Source: Acidimicrobiales bacterium
GTDB taxonomy: Bacteria; Actinomycetota; Acidimicrobiia; Acidimicrobiales; JADJXE01
Direction: 5' to 3'
NCBI GenBank assembly: GCA_016716005.1
Contig: JADJXE010000001.1
Span: 3,485,001 to 3,549,000 of the forward strand
DNA: 64,000 bases
The position numbers and the translations under genes are program-made. Of this stretch, positions 34,913 through 44,130 are shown in pieces (the stretch's first letter is position 1; every line of letters begins with the position of its first letter). Below the pieces are notes generated by a model, which was not told where the DNA came from, made no database searches, and saw nothing but the letters and a program-made list of their open reading frames with translations.

Positions 34913-35515
34913 GTGGAGTTCACCAGCGTCGTCCGGCACCGGAGGATGGTCCGGAGCTTCGACGGCCGGCCCGTGCCGGCCGGGGTGCTCGACGCCGTCC
35001 TCGACGCGGCCAGCCGGGCGCCGTCGGCCGGCAACAGCCAGGGGTACTCCTTCCTGGTGCTCGACGGCCCCGAGCAGACGACCCGCTTCTGGGACGTCAC
35101 CCTCCCCCCGCAACGGCGGGCCGGGTTCCGCTGGCAGGGGCTGCTCCGGGCGCCGGTGCTGGTGCTGCCGCTGGCCGAGCCCCAGGCCTATCTCGACCGC
35201 TACGCGGAGCCCGACAAGGTGGCGAGCGGGCTGGCCGACGAGGCGAGCTGGCCGGTGCCGTACTGGCAGATCGACACCGCCTTCGCCACCATGCTCCTGC
35301 TCCTCGCGGCCGTCGACGAGGGCCTCGGCGCGCTCTTCTTCGGGATCTTCCGGGCCGAGGCCGAGCTCCTCTCGTCGCTCGGGGTGCCCGGGGGCGTGCG
35401 GCCGATCGGCGCGGTGGCGCTCGGCTGGCCTGCTCCCGACGAGCCGGGCCGTTCGGCCGGCCGGACGCGGAGACCGCTCGACGACGTCGTCCATCGCGGT
35501 CGGTGGGGAGGCTGA
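34913..35515 (+). CDS. Nitroreductase family protein
   Basis: The 200-residue FMN-binding protein begins VEFTSVVRHRRMVRSFDGRPV, where the R-RR-VRSF pattern is the FMN phosphate-binding start of the family, followed by ASRAPSAGNSQGYSFLV and AVDEGLGALFFGIF. Members reduce nitro groups, quinones or flavins with NAD(P)H. The insert with RAGFRWQGLLRAPVLVLPLAEP is typical of actinobacterial mycofactocin-neighbour or F420/FMN nitroreductases. GTG 34913 has GAGGGGAGAG 8 bases ahead. The next gene starts 1 base after the stop. Confidence 0.88.
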   Translation: MEFTSVVRHRRMVRSFDGRPVPAGVLDAVLDAASRAPSAGNSQGYSFLVLDGPEQTTRFWDVTLPPQRRAGFRWQGLLRAPVLVLPLAEPQAYLDRYAEPDKVASGLADEASWPVPYWQIDTAFATMLLLLAAVDEGLGALFFGIFRAEAELLSSLGVPGGVRPIGAVALGWPAPDEPGRSAGRTRRPLDDVVHRGRWGG

Positions 35516-35516
35516 G

Positions 35517-36308
35517 GTGCGCAGAGCCCTGTTCGTGGTCGCCGCGGTCGCGGCCGTGGCCCTCGTCGCGTTCGCCCTGCTCCACCGGGACCAGGTGGTG
35601 ACGACCGTGGTGACCGAGCCGATCGCCGGCGTGGTCGTCGAGACGGGCGCAGGAACCGTGACCGTCGCCGGGTCCGAGCGCACCGACGTGCAGGTGCGGG
35701 TGCGGGAGCGTTACCTGTTCGTCCGTCCCGACGTGGAGCTCTCGCTCGAGGGGGGCCAGCTGCGGATGCGGCTGCGATGCCCTCGGCTGGTGCCACTGTG
35801 CTCGGCCGACGTCCTCGTCGAGGGTCCGTCGGCGCTGGCGGTCGAGGTGCGGGGCGGCTCCGACGACGTCGCCGTCCGGGGCGTCTCCGGCAGGGTCGAC
35901 GTCCGCACCGGCCCCGGCGACGTGGAGGCGACCGACATCGACCGGTCGCTGCTGGTTCAGGCCGGCTCGGGCGACGTGTCGGTGCGGGGCCTCGCTGGCG
36001 ACGCCGAGCTCTCCACCGGTTCCGGCGACCTCATCGGGAGCGACCTGACGTCCCCCTCGTTCTCGGGGTCGGTCGGGTCCGGGCAGGTCACCTTGGCGTT
36101 CGTCGCCCCGCCCACCGACGTGGGCGTCCGGGTGGGCGCCGGCGACGTGGAGGTGCGGCTGCCCGGCGGACCCTACGCCGTGGACGCCACGTCGGGGAAC
36201 GGGCAGGTCGACGTGCGCGTCCCCACGGATCCGGCTGCCCCCGCATCGGTGGCCGTGCGGACGGGGAGCGGTGACGTCGCGGTCCTCGCGGCGGAGGCGG
36301 GCGCGTAG
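35517..36308 (+). CDS. DUF4097-type beta-helix protein, membrane-anchored
   Basis: The 263-residue protein has an N-terminal hydrophobic segment (about residues 4-21) acting as signal anchor, then a repetitive beta-solenoid region in which GSGDV or GPGDV turns recur about every 20 residues (GAGTVTVAG, GSDDVAVRG, GPGDVEATD, GSGDVSVRG, GSGDLIGSD, GSGQVTLAF, GAGDVEVRL, GNGQVDVRV, GSGDVAVLA). This matches DUF4097/putative adhesin proteins, usually extracytoplasmic. Function is unknown. It probably shares a transcript with the nitroreductase gene one base upstream. Confidence 0.87.
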   Translation: MRRALFVVAAVAAVALVAFALLHRDQVVTTVVTEPIAGVVVETGAGTVTVAGSERTDVQVRVRERYLFVRPDVELSLEGGQLRMRLRCPRLVPLCSADVLVEGPSALAVEVRGGSDDVAVRGVSGRVDVRTGPGDVEATDIDRSLLVQAGSGDVSVRGLAGDAELSTGSGDLIGSDLTSPSFSGSVGSGQVTLAFVAPPTDVGVRVGAGDVEVRLPGGPYAVDATSGNGQVDVRVPTDPAAPASVAVRTGSGDVAVLAAEAGA

Positions 36309-36398
36309 CCCCCGGGAGCGGCCATGGCGTGGCCGGTGGGTGGAGCCGGCGTCGTCGCGCGCCGTAGGCTGCGCCCCGTTCTGCGAGGGGGGAGTGCC

Positions 36399-36797
36399 AT
36401 GGCCGACCGCGTCCCGATCGTCGACTACCTGGTGCTCGAGGAGCCGCCGTACCTGGTCGCTCACGAGTGCACGGGCTGCGGCGCGCTGTACTTCGACCGG
36501 CGAAACGCCTGCGCCAGCTGTGGGGGCCGCCAGTTCGGCTCCCGCCGGCTCGGCGACACCGGCGTGGTCCGGGCCTTCACGATCGTGCACCGGGCCGCAC
36601 CGGGCGTGCCGGCCCCGTTCGTATCGGCCGTCGTCGACCTGGACGGGGGCGGGATCGTCAAGGCGAACATCGTCGACACCGATCCCACGCCCGAGCGAGT
36701 GACCCTGGGGATGCCCGTGCGGCTCGCCACCTTCGTGGCCGGCACGGACGACAACGGCACCGAGGCCGTGGCCTTCGGCTTCGCGCCGGCGGCCTGA
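36399..36797 (+). CDS. DUF35/OB-fold zinc-ribbon protein (thiolase partner)
   Basis: The 132-residue protein has an N-terminal rubredoxin-like zinc ribbon, CTGCGALYFDRRNACASCGG, followed by an OB fold with a GVVRAFTIVHRAAPGVPAPFVSAVVDL strand region. DUF35 proteins pair with thiolase-fold enzymes and help bind acyl-CoA. The thiolase gene follows after 11 bases, which supports that complex. ATG 36399 has a GAGGGGGGAG ribosome site; an earlier in-frame ATG at 36324 lacks one. TAGGCT at 36364-36369 may be the -10 of the pair. Confidence 0.92.
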   Translation: MADRVPIVDYLVLEEPPYLVAHECTGCGALYFDRRNACASCGGRQFGSRRLGDTGVVRAFTIVHRAAPGVPAPFVSAVVDLDGGGIVKANIVDTDPTPERVTLGMPVRLATFVAGTDDNGTEAVAFGFAPAA

Positions 36798-36808
36798 GGG
36801 GGTTCGGC

Positions 36809-38014
36809 ATGGCTGACAGCGTGTGGCTCATCGGCGTGAGCATGACGAAGTTCATGCGGTACAAGGACAAGGACCTGATCGACCTGGGGAGCGAGGCCGC
36901 GCTGGCCGCGCTCGACGACGCCGGCGTGACGATCAGGGACATGGACGTGATGGCCTCCGGGTGCCTCTACGAGGCCAACGCCGGTGTGGGCCAGCGGATC
37001 CAGAAGCAGATCGGCCAGACCGGGATCCCGGTGTTCAACGTGGCCAACGCCTGCGCCACCGGCGCCACCGCGCTGCGCACCGTCATCCTGTCGATCAAGG
37101 CCGGCGAGGCCGACATGGGCTTGGCCGTCGGCGTCGAGCAGATGGGCAAGATGGGGATGCTCGGCGCGGCCAGCCGGGCTCGCGGCGAGAGCCACGAGTT
37201 CACCCCTTCCGGGCGCTACGGGGCGGTCATGGGCGTCGAGGGCATCCTGGGCTCGAACCTCATGCCCGGCACGTTCGCCCTGGCCGGGATGGAGTACGCC
37301 TACGAGCACGACGGCGTCGGCTTCGAGCAGTTCGCCAAGGTGGCCGAGAAGAACCACGCCCACTCGGTGCTCAACCCCCTGGCCCAGTACCAGAAGGCCT
37401 TCTCCCTGGAGGAGGTCATGGGCGCGGAGATGATCGCCTACCCCAACACCGTCCTGATGTGCTGCCCGACCGGCGACGGCGCCGCCGCCGCCGTGGTGGT
37501 CGGCGAGGAGCGGCTGCGGTCGCTGCCCGCCGAGGTGCAGCGGCGGGCGGTGAAGGTGTCGGCGTCGGTGCTCACCTCCGACCCCTACGTCGAGGGCGGG
37601 CTCGTGCAGTACGACGTGAACACCCTGACCCGGCAGGCGGCCGACAAGGCGTATGAGCAGGCCGGCGTGGATCCCAAGGACCTCGATCTGGTCGAGCTGC
37701 ACGACTGCTTCGCCACGGCCGAGCTGCGCCACTACGACAACCTGCGGCTGTGCGAGCCCGGCGGTGCAGGGGAGTGGATCGACAAGCGAGGTCCCTGGCG
37801 TGACGGGGAGATCCCGGTGAACGTGTCGGGGGGTCTGCTGTCGAAGGGCCACCCGCTGGGGGCGACCGGCATCGCCAACGTCTACGAGGTGGCCACCCAC
37901 CTGCGGGGCGAGGCCGGCGACCGCCAGATCGAGGGGGCGAGGGTGGGTCTCACCCACGTGATCGGGCTCGGCTCCGCCTGCGCCATCCACATCCTCGAGA
38001 AGCCCGCCGCCTAG
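36809..38014 (+). CDS. Thiolase family protein (SCP2/lipid-transfer-type acetyl-CoA acetyltransferase)
   Basis: The 401-residue protein has the thiolase fold with the nucleophilic cysteine in VANACATGATAL (about residue 85), VELHDCFA, and the C-terminal SGGLLSKGHPLGATGIA histidine motif. The last active-site segment reads GLGSACAIHIL. The sequence resembles SCP2-type thiolases and Ltp proteins used in beta-oxidation of branched or sterol side chains. Its DUF35 partner is immediately upstream. Both catalytic His and Cys are present, so a thiolase rather than a retro-aldolase is the simplest reading. Confidence 0.92.
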   Translation: MADSVWLIGVSMTKFMRYKDKDLIDLGSEAALAALDDAGVTIRDMDVMASGCLYEANAGVGQRIQKQIGQTGIPVFNVANACATGATALRTVILSIKAGEADMGLAVGVEQMGKMGMLGAASRARGESHEFTPSGRYGAVMGVEGILGSNLMPGTFALAGMEYAYEHDGVGFEQFAKVAEKNHAHSVLNPLAQYQKAFSLEEVMGAEMIAYPNTVLMCCPTGDGAAAAVVVGEERLRSLPAEVQRRAVKVSASVLTSDPYVEGGLVQYDVNTLTRQAADKAYEQAGVDPKDLDLVELHDCFATAELRHYDNLRLCEPGGAGEWIDKRGPWRDGEIPVNVSGGLLSKGHPLGATGIANVYEVATHLRGEAGDRQIEGARVGLTHVIGLGSACAIHILEKPAA

Positions 38015-38018
38015 CGCG

Positions 38019-40001
38019 TCACGCGTCGAGCTGGGCGAGAAGGTCGTCCACCGCGTCGACCGGCGCCCGGCACGCGAAGTCGCGACACACGTACGCCAGA
38101 CCGGCGCGCCGGCCCTCCCACAGCGGCGACCGGTAGGGCTCGCCCCACGCCACCACCGCGTTGGGCACGTAGCGAGCGGCGACGGCCCGCACCAGATCCG
38201 GCCGATCGCCCACGATCGCGATCTCCGTCGCGCCGGACACGTGCAGGTGGACGGCCGCCAGCAGGTGGGCGAAGGCCGTGGGGTGCTCGGCGGCCAGCGG
38301 GCCGAGGAGGCGCAGGATCGCCTCGGCCCGCTCCCGGTAGGCGGGCTCGCCGGTGAGCGCCGCCAGGCGCAGGAGCGCCAGCGCGGCCAGGCTGTTCGCG
38401 GACGGCGTGGCGTTGTCGAGCACGTCCTTCGGGCGGGTCACGAGGGCCTCGGCGTCGGAGCCGGTGGTGAACACGCCGCCCTCGGCGTCGTCCAGGAACA
38501 GCGCCAGCAGGCGGTCGGCGGCGTCGCGGGCCGCCTCGATCCAGCGGGCCTCACCCGTGGCCTCGGCCACGCGGGTGAAGGCGTCGACCAGGGCGGCGTG
38601 GTCGGCGGCGAACGCCAGGTGGCGGGCCCGGCCCCCGTCGTCGCCCTGCCACGAGCGGAGCCAGCGGCCGTCGGTGGGTCGGCGCAGGTGGGCGAGCAGG
38701 AACTCCGCGTTGGCCACGGCCGCCTCGAGCCAGTCGGCGCGCCCCAGCGCCGCGGCGGCCTCGGCGAGGGTCGCGAGCATGAGCCCGTTCCACTCGGTGA
38801 GCACCTTGTCGTCCAGTCCGGGCCGGACCCTCCGGCCCCTCGCCTCGAGGAGCTGCTGGCGGGCCGCCTCGATGGCCGGCGGTCGGACCAGGTCACCGCG
38901 CAACGGCCGGTGCAGGATGTTCGCCCCCTCGAAGTTGCCGGACCGCGTGACCCCGTACCACTCGATCGCCCCCGGCGCGTCGGGCCCCAGGACGTCCTCC
39001 ATCTCCTCCTGCCGCCAGACGTAGAACCGGCCCTCCTCTCCCTCGGAGTCGGCGTCCTCCGCCGAGAAGAAGCCGCCGGCGGGGTGGCGCAGATCGCGGA
39101 GCACGTACTCGATGGTCTCGGTGGCCACCTGGCGGTAGCGCTCCTCGCCCGTCACCTGCCAGGCGTGCAGGTAGACGCGGGCGAGCAGCGCCTGGTCGTA
39201 GAGCATCTTCTCGAAGTGGGGCACCATCCAGAAGGCGTCGGTCGAGTAGCGGGCGAACCCGCCGCCCAGGTGGTCGTAGATGCCGCCCGAGGCCATGGCG
39301 TCGAGTGACGTCGTCACCACCGTTCGGGTGCGGTCGTCGCTGCGGTGGCCGGGCGAGCGCAGGGCCAGCTCGAGGGCCATGGCCTGTGGGAACTTCGGGG
39401 CGCGGCCGAAGCCGCCCCACTCGGGGTCGAACTGGTCGGCCAGGTGGGAGAGGGCGGTGTCGAGGGTGTCGACGCCGGGCAGCTCGTCACCGGCCGCGAG
39501 CCCGGCGACGCGCCCGATCGCTTCCGTGAGGCGGTCGGCCTGCTCCAGCAGCTCGCTGCGCCGCTCGCGCCACGCCTCGGCGACCGCCCGGAGGAGCTCC
39601 ACGAACGACGGCATGCTGCCGCGTCGCACCCTGGGGAAGTAGGTGCCGCCGAAGAAGGGCCGACCGTCGGGCGCGAGGAAGACCGTCATGGGCCAGCCGC
39701 CGCGCCCGGCCATGGCCTGCACCGCCTCCATGTAGATGGCATCGACGTCCGGGCGCTCCTCGCGGTCGACCTTCACGTTCACGAAGAGCTCGTTCATGAC
39801 AGCCGCCGTGTCCGGGTCCTCGAACGACTCGTGGGCCATGACGTGGCACCAGTGGCATGCGGAGTAGCCCACCGAGAGGAGGATCGGCCGGTCGTCGGTC
39901 CGAGCCCGGTCGAAGGCCTCCTGCCCCCACGGGTACCAGTCGACCGGGTTGTCCCGGTGCTGGCGGAGGTAGGGGCTGGTCTCGTGGGCGAGGCGATTCA
40001 C
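38019..40001 (-). CDS. YyaL/SSP411 family protein (thioredoxin-like plus six-hairpin domain)
   Basis: The 660-residue protein starts with the DUF255 thioredoxin-like domain: NRLAHETSPYLRQHRDNPVDW, then YSACHWCHVMAHESFED with a CxxC-like CHWC motif, and VKVDREERPDVDAIYM. The rest is an alpha/alpha toroid related to glycosyl-hydrolase/epimerase folds (GGIYDHLGGGFARYSTD, PHFEKMLYDQALLARVYL, GGFFSAEDADSEGEEG). Bacterial function is unknown, possibly redox or sugar related. TAGCCT lies 6 bases before GTG 40001, suggesting leaderless expression. It converges with the thiolase gene with a 4-base gap. Confidence 0.93.
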   Translation of the reverse strand: MNRLAHETSPYLRQHRDNPVDWYPWGQEAFDRARTDDRPILLSVGYSACHWCHVMAHESFEDPDTAAVMNELFVNVKVDREERPDVDAIYMEAVQAMAGRGGWPMTVFLAPDGRPFFGGTYFPRVRRGSMPSFVELLRAVAEAWRERRSELLEQADRLTEAIGRVAGLAAGDELPGVDTLDTALSHLADQFDPEWGGFGRAPKFPQAMALELALRSPGHRSDDRTRTVVTTSLDAMASGGIYDHLGGGFARYSTDAFWMVPHFEKMLYDQALLARVYLHAWQVTGEERYRQVATETIEYVLRDLRHPAGGFFSAEDADSEGEEGRFYVWRQEEMEDVLGPDAPGAIEWYGVTRSGNFEGANILHRPLRGDLVRPPAIEAARQQLLEARGRRVRPGLDDKVLTEWNGLMLATLAEAAAALGRADWLEAAVANAEFLLAHLRRPTDGRWLRSWQGDDGGRARHLAFAADHAALVDAFTRVAEATGEARWIEAARDAADRLLALFLDDAEGGVFTTGSDAEALVTRPKDVLDNATPSANSLAALALLRLAALTGEPAYRERAEAILRLLGPLAAEHPTAFAHLLAAVHLHVSGATEIAIVGDRPDLVRAVAARYVPNAVVAWGEPYRSPLWEGRRAGLAYVCRDFACRAPVDAVDDLLAQLDA

Positions 40002-40038
40002 CGGGTCAGGCTACCGGCGACCCCCCGCTGCTCCCGGC

Positions 40039-41025
40039 TCAGGCCCAGCCACGGGTGGCGTCGCGCGGCAGCCCGGCCAGGAACGCCAGCAGCGCCTCGT
40101 TCACCTCCGCCGGCCGTTCCTGCTGGGTCCAGTGCCCGCAACCCTCCAGCAGCACCGAGTCCCGCAGGCCGGGCACGGTGTCGACCAGGGCCTCGACCGC
40201 GCCGGGCATCATGAGCAGGACCCCGTCGCGGGTGCCCCCGATGAACAGCGCGGGCTGGTGGATGCGAGCGTCGGCCCAGGGCGCGGTGAGCTCCCAGTTG
40301 CGGTCGAGGTTGCGGTACCAGTTCAGGCCGCCTCGGAAGCCGGTTCGCTCGAACTCGGCGGTGTAGACGGCGAGGTCGTCCTCGGTGAGCCAGCCGGGCA
40401 GGGTGTCGGGCTGCACGAGCCCCGGGAGCAGCCCGTCGTCGGGTGGGCGGGACCCGGTGTGGAGCCGCTCGGGGGGAACGTCGCCCGAGGCGGTGTAGAG
40501 GAAGCCTCGCTGCACCGAGCCGGCGGCAGGGTCGAGCTCGGCCTCGGCGACCCCCGGCTCCTGGAAGTAGAGGATGTAGAAGAACGAGTCCGGGTAGACG
40601 GCGCGCATGAGGTCGGTGGGTCGCATCGGCGAGCGGGGTGTCCACGGCACGCTCATGCCGACGACGGCGCGGAACCGGTCGGGGCGGAGCATGGCGGCCG
40701 TCCACGCCAGCGGGGCCCCCCAGTCGTGGCCCACCACCACCGCCGTGCGCTCATCGCAGGCGTCGAGCAGGCCGACCAGGTCGCCCACGAGGTGCAGGAT
40801 CGTGTAAGCGTCGACAGGGTCGGGGGCGTCGGTGCGCCCGTAGCCCCGCAGGTCGGGAGCCACCGCGTGGTAGCCGGCCGCGGCCAGCGCCGGGAGCTGG
40901 TGCCGCCACGAGTACCAGAGCTCGGGGAACCCGTGGCACAGCAGCACGAGGGGCCCGTCGCCCTGCTCGGCCGCGTGCATGCGGATGCCGTTGGTCTCCA
41001 CCGTGCGGTGCGTGGCATCGGTCAT
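40039..41025 (-). CDS. Alpha/beta hydrolase, epoxide-hydrolase-like
   Basis: The 328-residue protein has the core signatures of soluble epoxide hydrolases: LLCHGFPELWYSWR (oxyanion HGFP), GYGRTDAP, nucleophile VVGHDWGAPLAW with aspartate rather than serine, cap-domain tyrosines (YILYFQEPG), and a C-terminal GCGHWTQQE histidine. The aspartate nucleophile rules against an ordinary esterase. ATG 41025 follows GAGAGGGGGG. It is divergent from the SDR gene at 41081. The epoxide substrate is unknown. Confidence 0.9.
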   Translation of the reverse strand: MTDATHRTVETNGIRMHAAEQGDGPLVLLCHGFPELWYSWRHQLPALAAAGYHAVAPDLRGYGRTDAPDPVDAYTILHLVGDLVGLLDACDERTAVVVGHDWGAPLAWTAAMLRPDRFRAVVGMSVPWTPRSPMRPTDLMRAVYPDSFFYILYFQEPGVAEAELDPAAGSVQRGFLYTASGDVPPERLHTGSRPPDDGLLPGLVQPDTLPGWLTEDDLAVYTAEFERTGFRGGLNWYRNLDRNWELTAPWADARIHQPALFIGGTRDGVLLMMPGAVEALVDTVPGLRDSVLLEGCGHWTQQERPAEVNEALLAFLAGLPRDATRGWA

Positions 41026-41080
41026 GGGCCCCCCTCTCGTCGACCGTGTCCCCACCCCGCGCACCGTAGGCTTCGCCTCC

Positions 41081-41833
41081 ATGGAGCTGCGACTCGACGG
41101 GAAGGTCGCGCTGGTCACCGGCGCGTCGAAGGGGATCGGGCAGGCCATCGCGGCCTCGTTCTCGGCGGCGGGCGCGAAGGTGATGCTCTCGTCGAGGAAG
41201 CTCGACGCGCTCGAACGTGCTGCCGCGACGATGGCCGGCGAGACGGCCACGTTCGTGGCCAACGCCGGCGATCCCGAGGCTGCGGCCGGGGCGGTGGCGG
41301 CCACGATCGAGCGCTTCGGTGCGCTCGACGTGCTCGTGAACAACGCCGCCACCAACCCGTACCTCGGGCCCACCATCGGCGTCGACCTGGCCCGGTACGA
41401 CAAGACCTTCCAGGTCAACCTGCGCGGCCCCCTCGCGTGGACGCAGGAGGCGTGGTCGCAGCGGATGCGCGAGCACGGTGGGGTCGTGCTCAACATCTCC
41501 TCCGTCGGTGGGTTGCGGGTGGAGCACGGCCTCGGCGTCTACAACCTCACCAAGGCGGCCCTGGTGCACCTCACCCGCCAGCTCGCCATGGAGCTGGCAC
41601 CCGGCGTGCGGGTCAACGCCATCGCCCCCGGCCTCGTCAAGACCGACTTCGCCCGGGCGCTCTGGGAGCCCGACGAGGAGCGCATCGCCGGCGCGTTCCC
41701 GCTGCGGCGGCTCGGCACGCCGGACGACATCGCCAACGTGGCCCTGTTCCTGGCCAGCGACGCCTCGTCGTGGATCACCGGTGAGACGATCGTCGTCGAC
41801 GGCGGAGCCGGGGTGCGCCCCACCACCGGGTAG
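41081..41833 (+). CDS. Short-chain dehydrogenase/reductase
   Basis: The 250-residue classical SDR has LVTGASKGIGQAIA for cofactor binding, VLVNNAATN, NISSVGG with the catalytic serine, and the YNLTKAAL Tyr-x-x-x-Lys pair, followed by NAIAPGLVKTDFA and FLASDASSWITGETIVVDGG. The basic residue after the first glycine loop (SSRK) suggests NADPH use. TAGGCT at 41067-41072 is 8 bases before ATG 41081, so a leaderless message is likely. It resembles FabG-like or 3-ketoacyl reductases; substrate unknown. Confidence 0.93.
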   Translation: MELRLDGKVALVTGASKGIGQAIAASFSAAGAKVMLSSRKLDALERAAATMAGETATFVANAGDPEAAAGAVAATIERFGALDVLVNNAATNPYLGPTIGVDLARYDKTFQVNLRGPLAWTQEAWSQRMREHGGVVLNISSVGGLRVEHGLGVYNLTKAALVHLTRQLAMELAPGVRVNAIAPGLVKTDFARALWEPDEERIAGAFPLRRLGTPDDIANVALFLASDASSWITGETIVVDGGAGVRPTTG

Positions 41834-41836
41834 CCC

Positions 41837-43213
41837 TCAGGAGGGCCGAGCGGGCTCACCCGATCGCAGCGGTGGCGGCGGGTCCACCAGCGAGATCACG
41901 TGGTCCGGCGCCTCGCCCGGGGTGGTGGGCGCTGCGGCCTCCGGTCGGCCGGCCTCGACGGGGTCGGGGTCGGGGTCGTCGTGGGCGGCTCGCGCCGCAC
42001 GGCGCTTGGCCCGCTCGATGGTGCGGGTGCTGATCACCGGCCAGACCAGCAGGATCATGACGAGCAGCACGCCCGATCCGGCCAGGAAGGGGGCGCGGAT
42101 CCCGAACAGGGTCGCCAATGCCCCGCCGACCAGGGCGCCCACCGGCAGGCTTCCCCAGCCGAGGAAGCGGTAGACGCTGTTCACCCGGCCGAGCAGCCGA
42201 TCGGGCACGATCGTCTGGCGCAGCGACACCGTGATCACGTTCCAGATCACCGCGCACATCCCCGATGCCGCCATGGCGGCCACGACCACCGCGGTGGACG
42301 AGGTGAGGCCGATCGCGAGCTGGGTGAGGGCCAGGACGCCGATCACGGTGAGGATGGCGCGGCCGGGGCCGAGCGCGGCCGTGATCCTGGTGGTCAGCAG
42401 GCTGCCGATCACGCTGCCCACCGCGGCCGAGGCGAGGACGAAGCCGTATCCGACGTCGGTCACGCCCAGCACGTCCTGGGCGTAGAGCACGAACACGGCC
42501 ATGCCGGCGAACACCACCAGGTTGATCGTCCCCAGCATCAGCGCCAGGGTGCGGAGCAGCCGGTGGTCCCACAGCCACCGGACCCCCTCGCGGATCTCGC
42601 CCCGGAAGCCGGCCGTGGCGCGGGTCTGGCGCTCGGGGCGGAAGCGGCCGCGGACCGTGAGCACGAGCAGCGCCGCGATCAGGAAGGACGCCGCGTCGGC
42701 GAAGAACGGAGCGGCCGCGACCACGGCGAAGAGGGCGCCTCCGAGCGGAGGGCCGACGAACACGTTGGCCACCTCCTCGACGGCGAACAGGCGCCCGTTG
42801 GCGGCCTCGAGCCGCTCGGGCCGCACCACCGAGGGGAGCAGCGTCTGGGCGGCGCTGTCCGCCAGCGTCTCGCCCACGCCGAGCACGAACGCGGCGGCGT
42901 AGACCAGCGGGAGGGTGCTCACGTCGGCCCACACGGCCAGGCCGAGGCCGCCGATCACGGCGGCCCGACTCAGGTTGGTCGCCCAGAGCACCGTGCGCCG
43001 ATCGAGCCGGTCGACCACGGCACCGCTGACCAGGGCGAACAGCAGCCACGGGAGCGACGCCGCCATGGCCACCCCGCCCACCAGCATCGGGTCGCGCGAC
43101 AGCGACGCCGCCAGCAGCGGGAACGCGGTGGCGACGACGCCGTCGCCCACGTTCGACACGCCGCTGGCGGCCCACAGCTTCCAGTAAGAGGCGCCGAAGC
43201 GGGCCCGTGCCAC
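41837..43213 (-). CDS. Major facilitator superfamily transporter
   Basis: The 458-residue protein has about 12 membrane helices in two halves and resembles enterobactin-exporter/MFS-3 type drug efflux proteins (GVVATAFPLLAASLSRDPMLVGG, VVDRLDRRTVLWATNLSRA, RLFAVEEVANVFVGPPLGG). The C-terminal 60 residues are a charged Pro-rich cytoplasmic tail. TAGGTT at 43227-43222 is 8 bases before GTG 43213, which favours this start over the upstream TTG at 43255. The transported compound cannot be told. It converges on the SDR at 41081 with a 3-base gap. Confidence 0.9.
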   Translation of the reverse strand: MARARFGASYWKLWAASGVSNVGDGVVATAFPLLAASLSRDPMLVGGVAMAASLPWLLFALVSGAVVDRLDRRTVLWATNLSRAAVIGGLGLAVWADVSTLPLVYAAAFVLGVGETLADSAAQTLLPSVVRPERLEAANGRLFAVEEVANVFVGPPLGGALFAVVAAAPFFADAASFLIAALLVLTVRGRFRPERQTRATAGFRGEIREGVRWLWDHRLLRTLALMLGTINLVVFAGMAVFVLYAQDVLGVTDVGYGFVLASAAVGSVIGSLLTTRITAALGPGRAILTVIGVLALTQLAIGLTSSTAVVVAAMAASGMCAVIWNVITVSLRQTIVPDRLLGRVNSVYRFLGWGSLPVGALVGGALATLFGIRAPFLAGSGVLLVMILLVWPVISTRTIERAKRRAARAAHDDPDPDPVEAGRPEAAAPTTPGEAPDHVISLVDPPPPLRSGEPARPS

Positions 43214-43279
43214 CGACCGTGAACCTACGCGCCCGGCGAGCGCGAAACGTGGCAATCGGGGGGATCGGGGGGATCGGGG

Positions 43280-44095
43280 CTAGGTGCCCAGATCCTGCTG
43301 CTCCAGGTCGGCGAGGCCCTCGGCGATGAGCCGGAACATCTCGGGATAGCGCTTGGTGCGGGCGCCTCCGTCGACGAGCAGGAGGTCGCCCGTCACCCAC
43401 GATGACTCCTCCGAGGCGAGGAACAGCGCGGCCGAGGCCACGTCCTGGGTCGTGCCGACCCGGCCGAGCGGGATGTTCTCGAGGTACCCGGCGCGGATCC
43501 CGGGGAGATCGCGCTGGAACTGCGTGAGGGGGGTGTCGATCAGGCCCGGCCCGATGGCGTTCACGCGGATGCCGTGGGGGCCCAGCTCCAGCGCAGCGCA
43601 GCGCGTGAGCATGTCGATGCCCGCTTTGGACGCGCAGTACGCCGACATCCCCTCGGCCGGCTGCACCGCGTTCAGCGAGGCGATGTTGATGATCGAGCCG
43701 CCCTCGCCCTGGGCCAGGAGGCGCCGGGCCTCGTGCTTGACCGACAGGAACACGCCCGTGAGGCAGACGTCGACGGTGAGGTTCCAGTCTCCCTCGCTCA
43801 GCTCGGCGATCGGGCCGAAGGTGGAGAGCCCGGCGCAGTTGACGCCCACGTCGAGGCGGCCGAAGGCGTCGATCGCGGCCGCCACCAACCGCTCGACGTC
43901 GTCCTCGACGGTGACGTTGGCCTCCAGGGTCGTGCAGGCCGGGCCCAGCTCGCGGGCCGCCTCACCGAGGAGCCGGACGTCGAGGTCGCCGAGCGTCACG
44001 CGTGCCCCTTCGGCCACGAAGCGCCTGGCGATCTCGCGACCGATCCCCGACGCGCCACCCGTGATCACGGCGACCTTGCCCTCGAGTCGGCCCAC
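43280..44095 (-). CDS. Short-chain dehydrogenase/reductase (glucose-1-dehydrogenase/FabG-like)
   Basis: The chosen GTG 44095 gives 271 residues starting VGRLEGKVAVITGGASGIGREIA, with GGGGGG 8 bases upstream; GTG 44104 is a weaker alternative without ribosome-site spacing. The aspartate in VTLGDLD after the second strand suggests NAD preference. DVGVNCAGLS, IINIASLNAV (Ser), YCASKAG (Tyr-x-x-x-Lys) and NAIGPGLIDTPL complete the catalytic site. The C-terminal extension (about 20 residues) is unusual but modest. Its role is unknown; the neighbours are the MFS gene and menE. Confidence 0.91.
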   Translation of the reverse strand: MGRLEGKVAVITGGASGIGREIARRFVAEGARVTLGDLDVRLLGEAARELGPACTTLEANVTVEDDVERLVAAAIDAFGRLDVGVNCAGLSTFGPIAELSEGDWNLTVDVCLTGVFLSVKHEARRLLAQGEGGSIINIASLNAVQPAEGMSAYCASKAGIDMLTRCAALELGPHGIRVNAIGPGLIDTPLTQFQRDLPGIRAGYLENIPLGRVGTTQDVASAALFLASEESSWVTGDLLLVDGGARTKRYPEMFRLIAEGLADLEQQDLGT

Positions 44096-44130
44096 CGTCT
44101 GCACCCCCCGTGCTCGTCGACGCGCGCACG

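Noticed and set aside
41837..43255. MFS gene starting at TTG 43255
   Set aside because: The promoter box TAGGTT lies between this TTG and GTG 43213, so the TTG would not be in the transcript.
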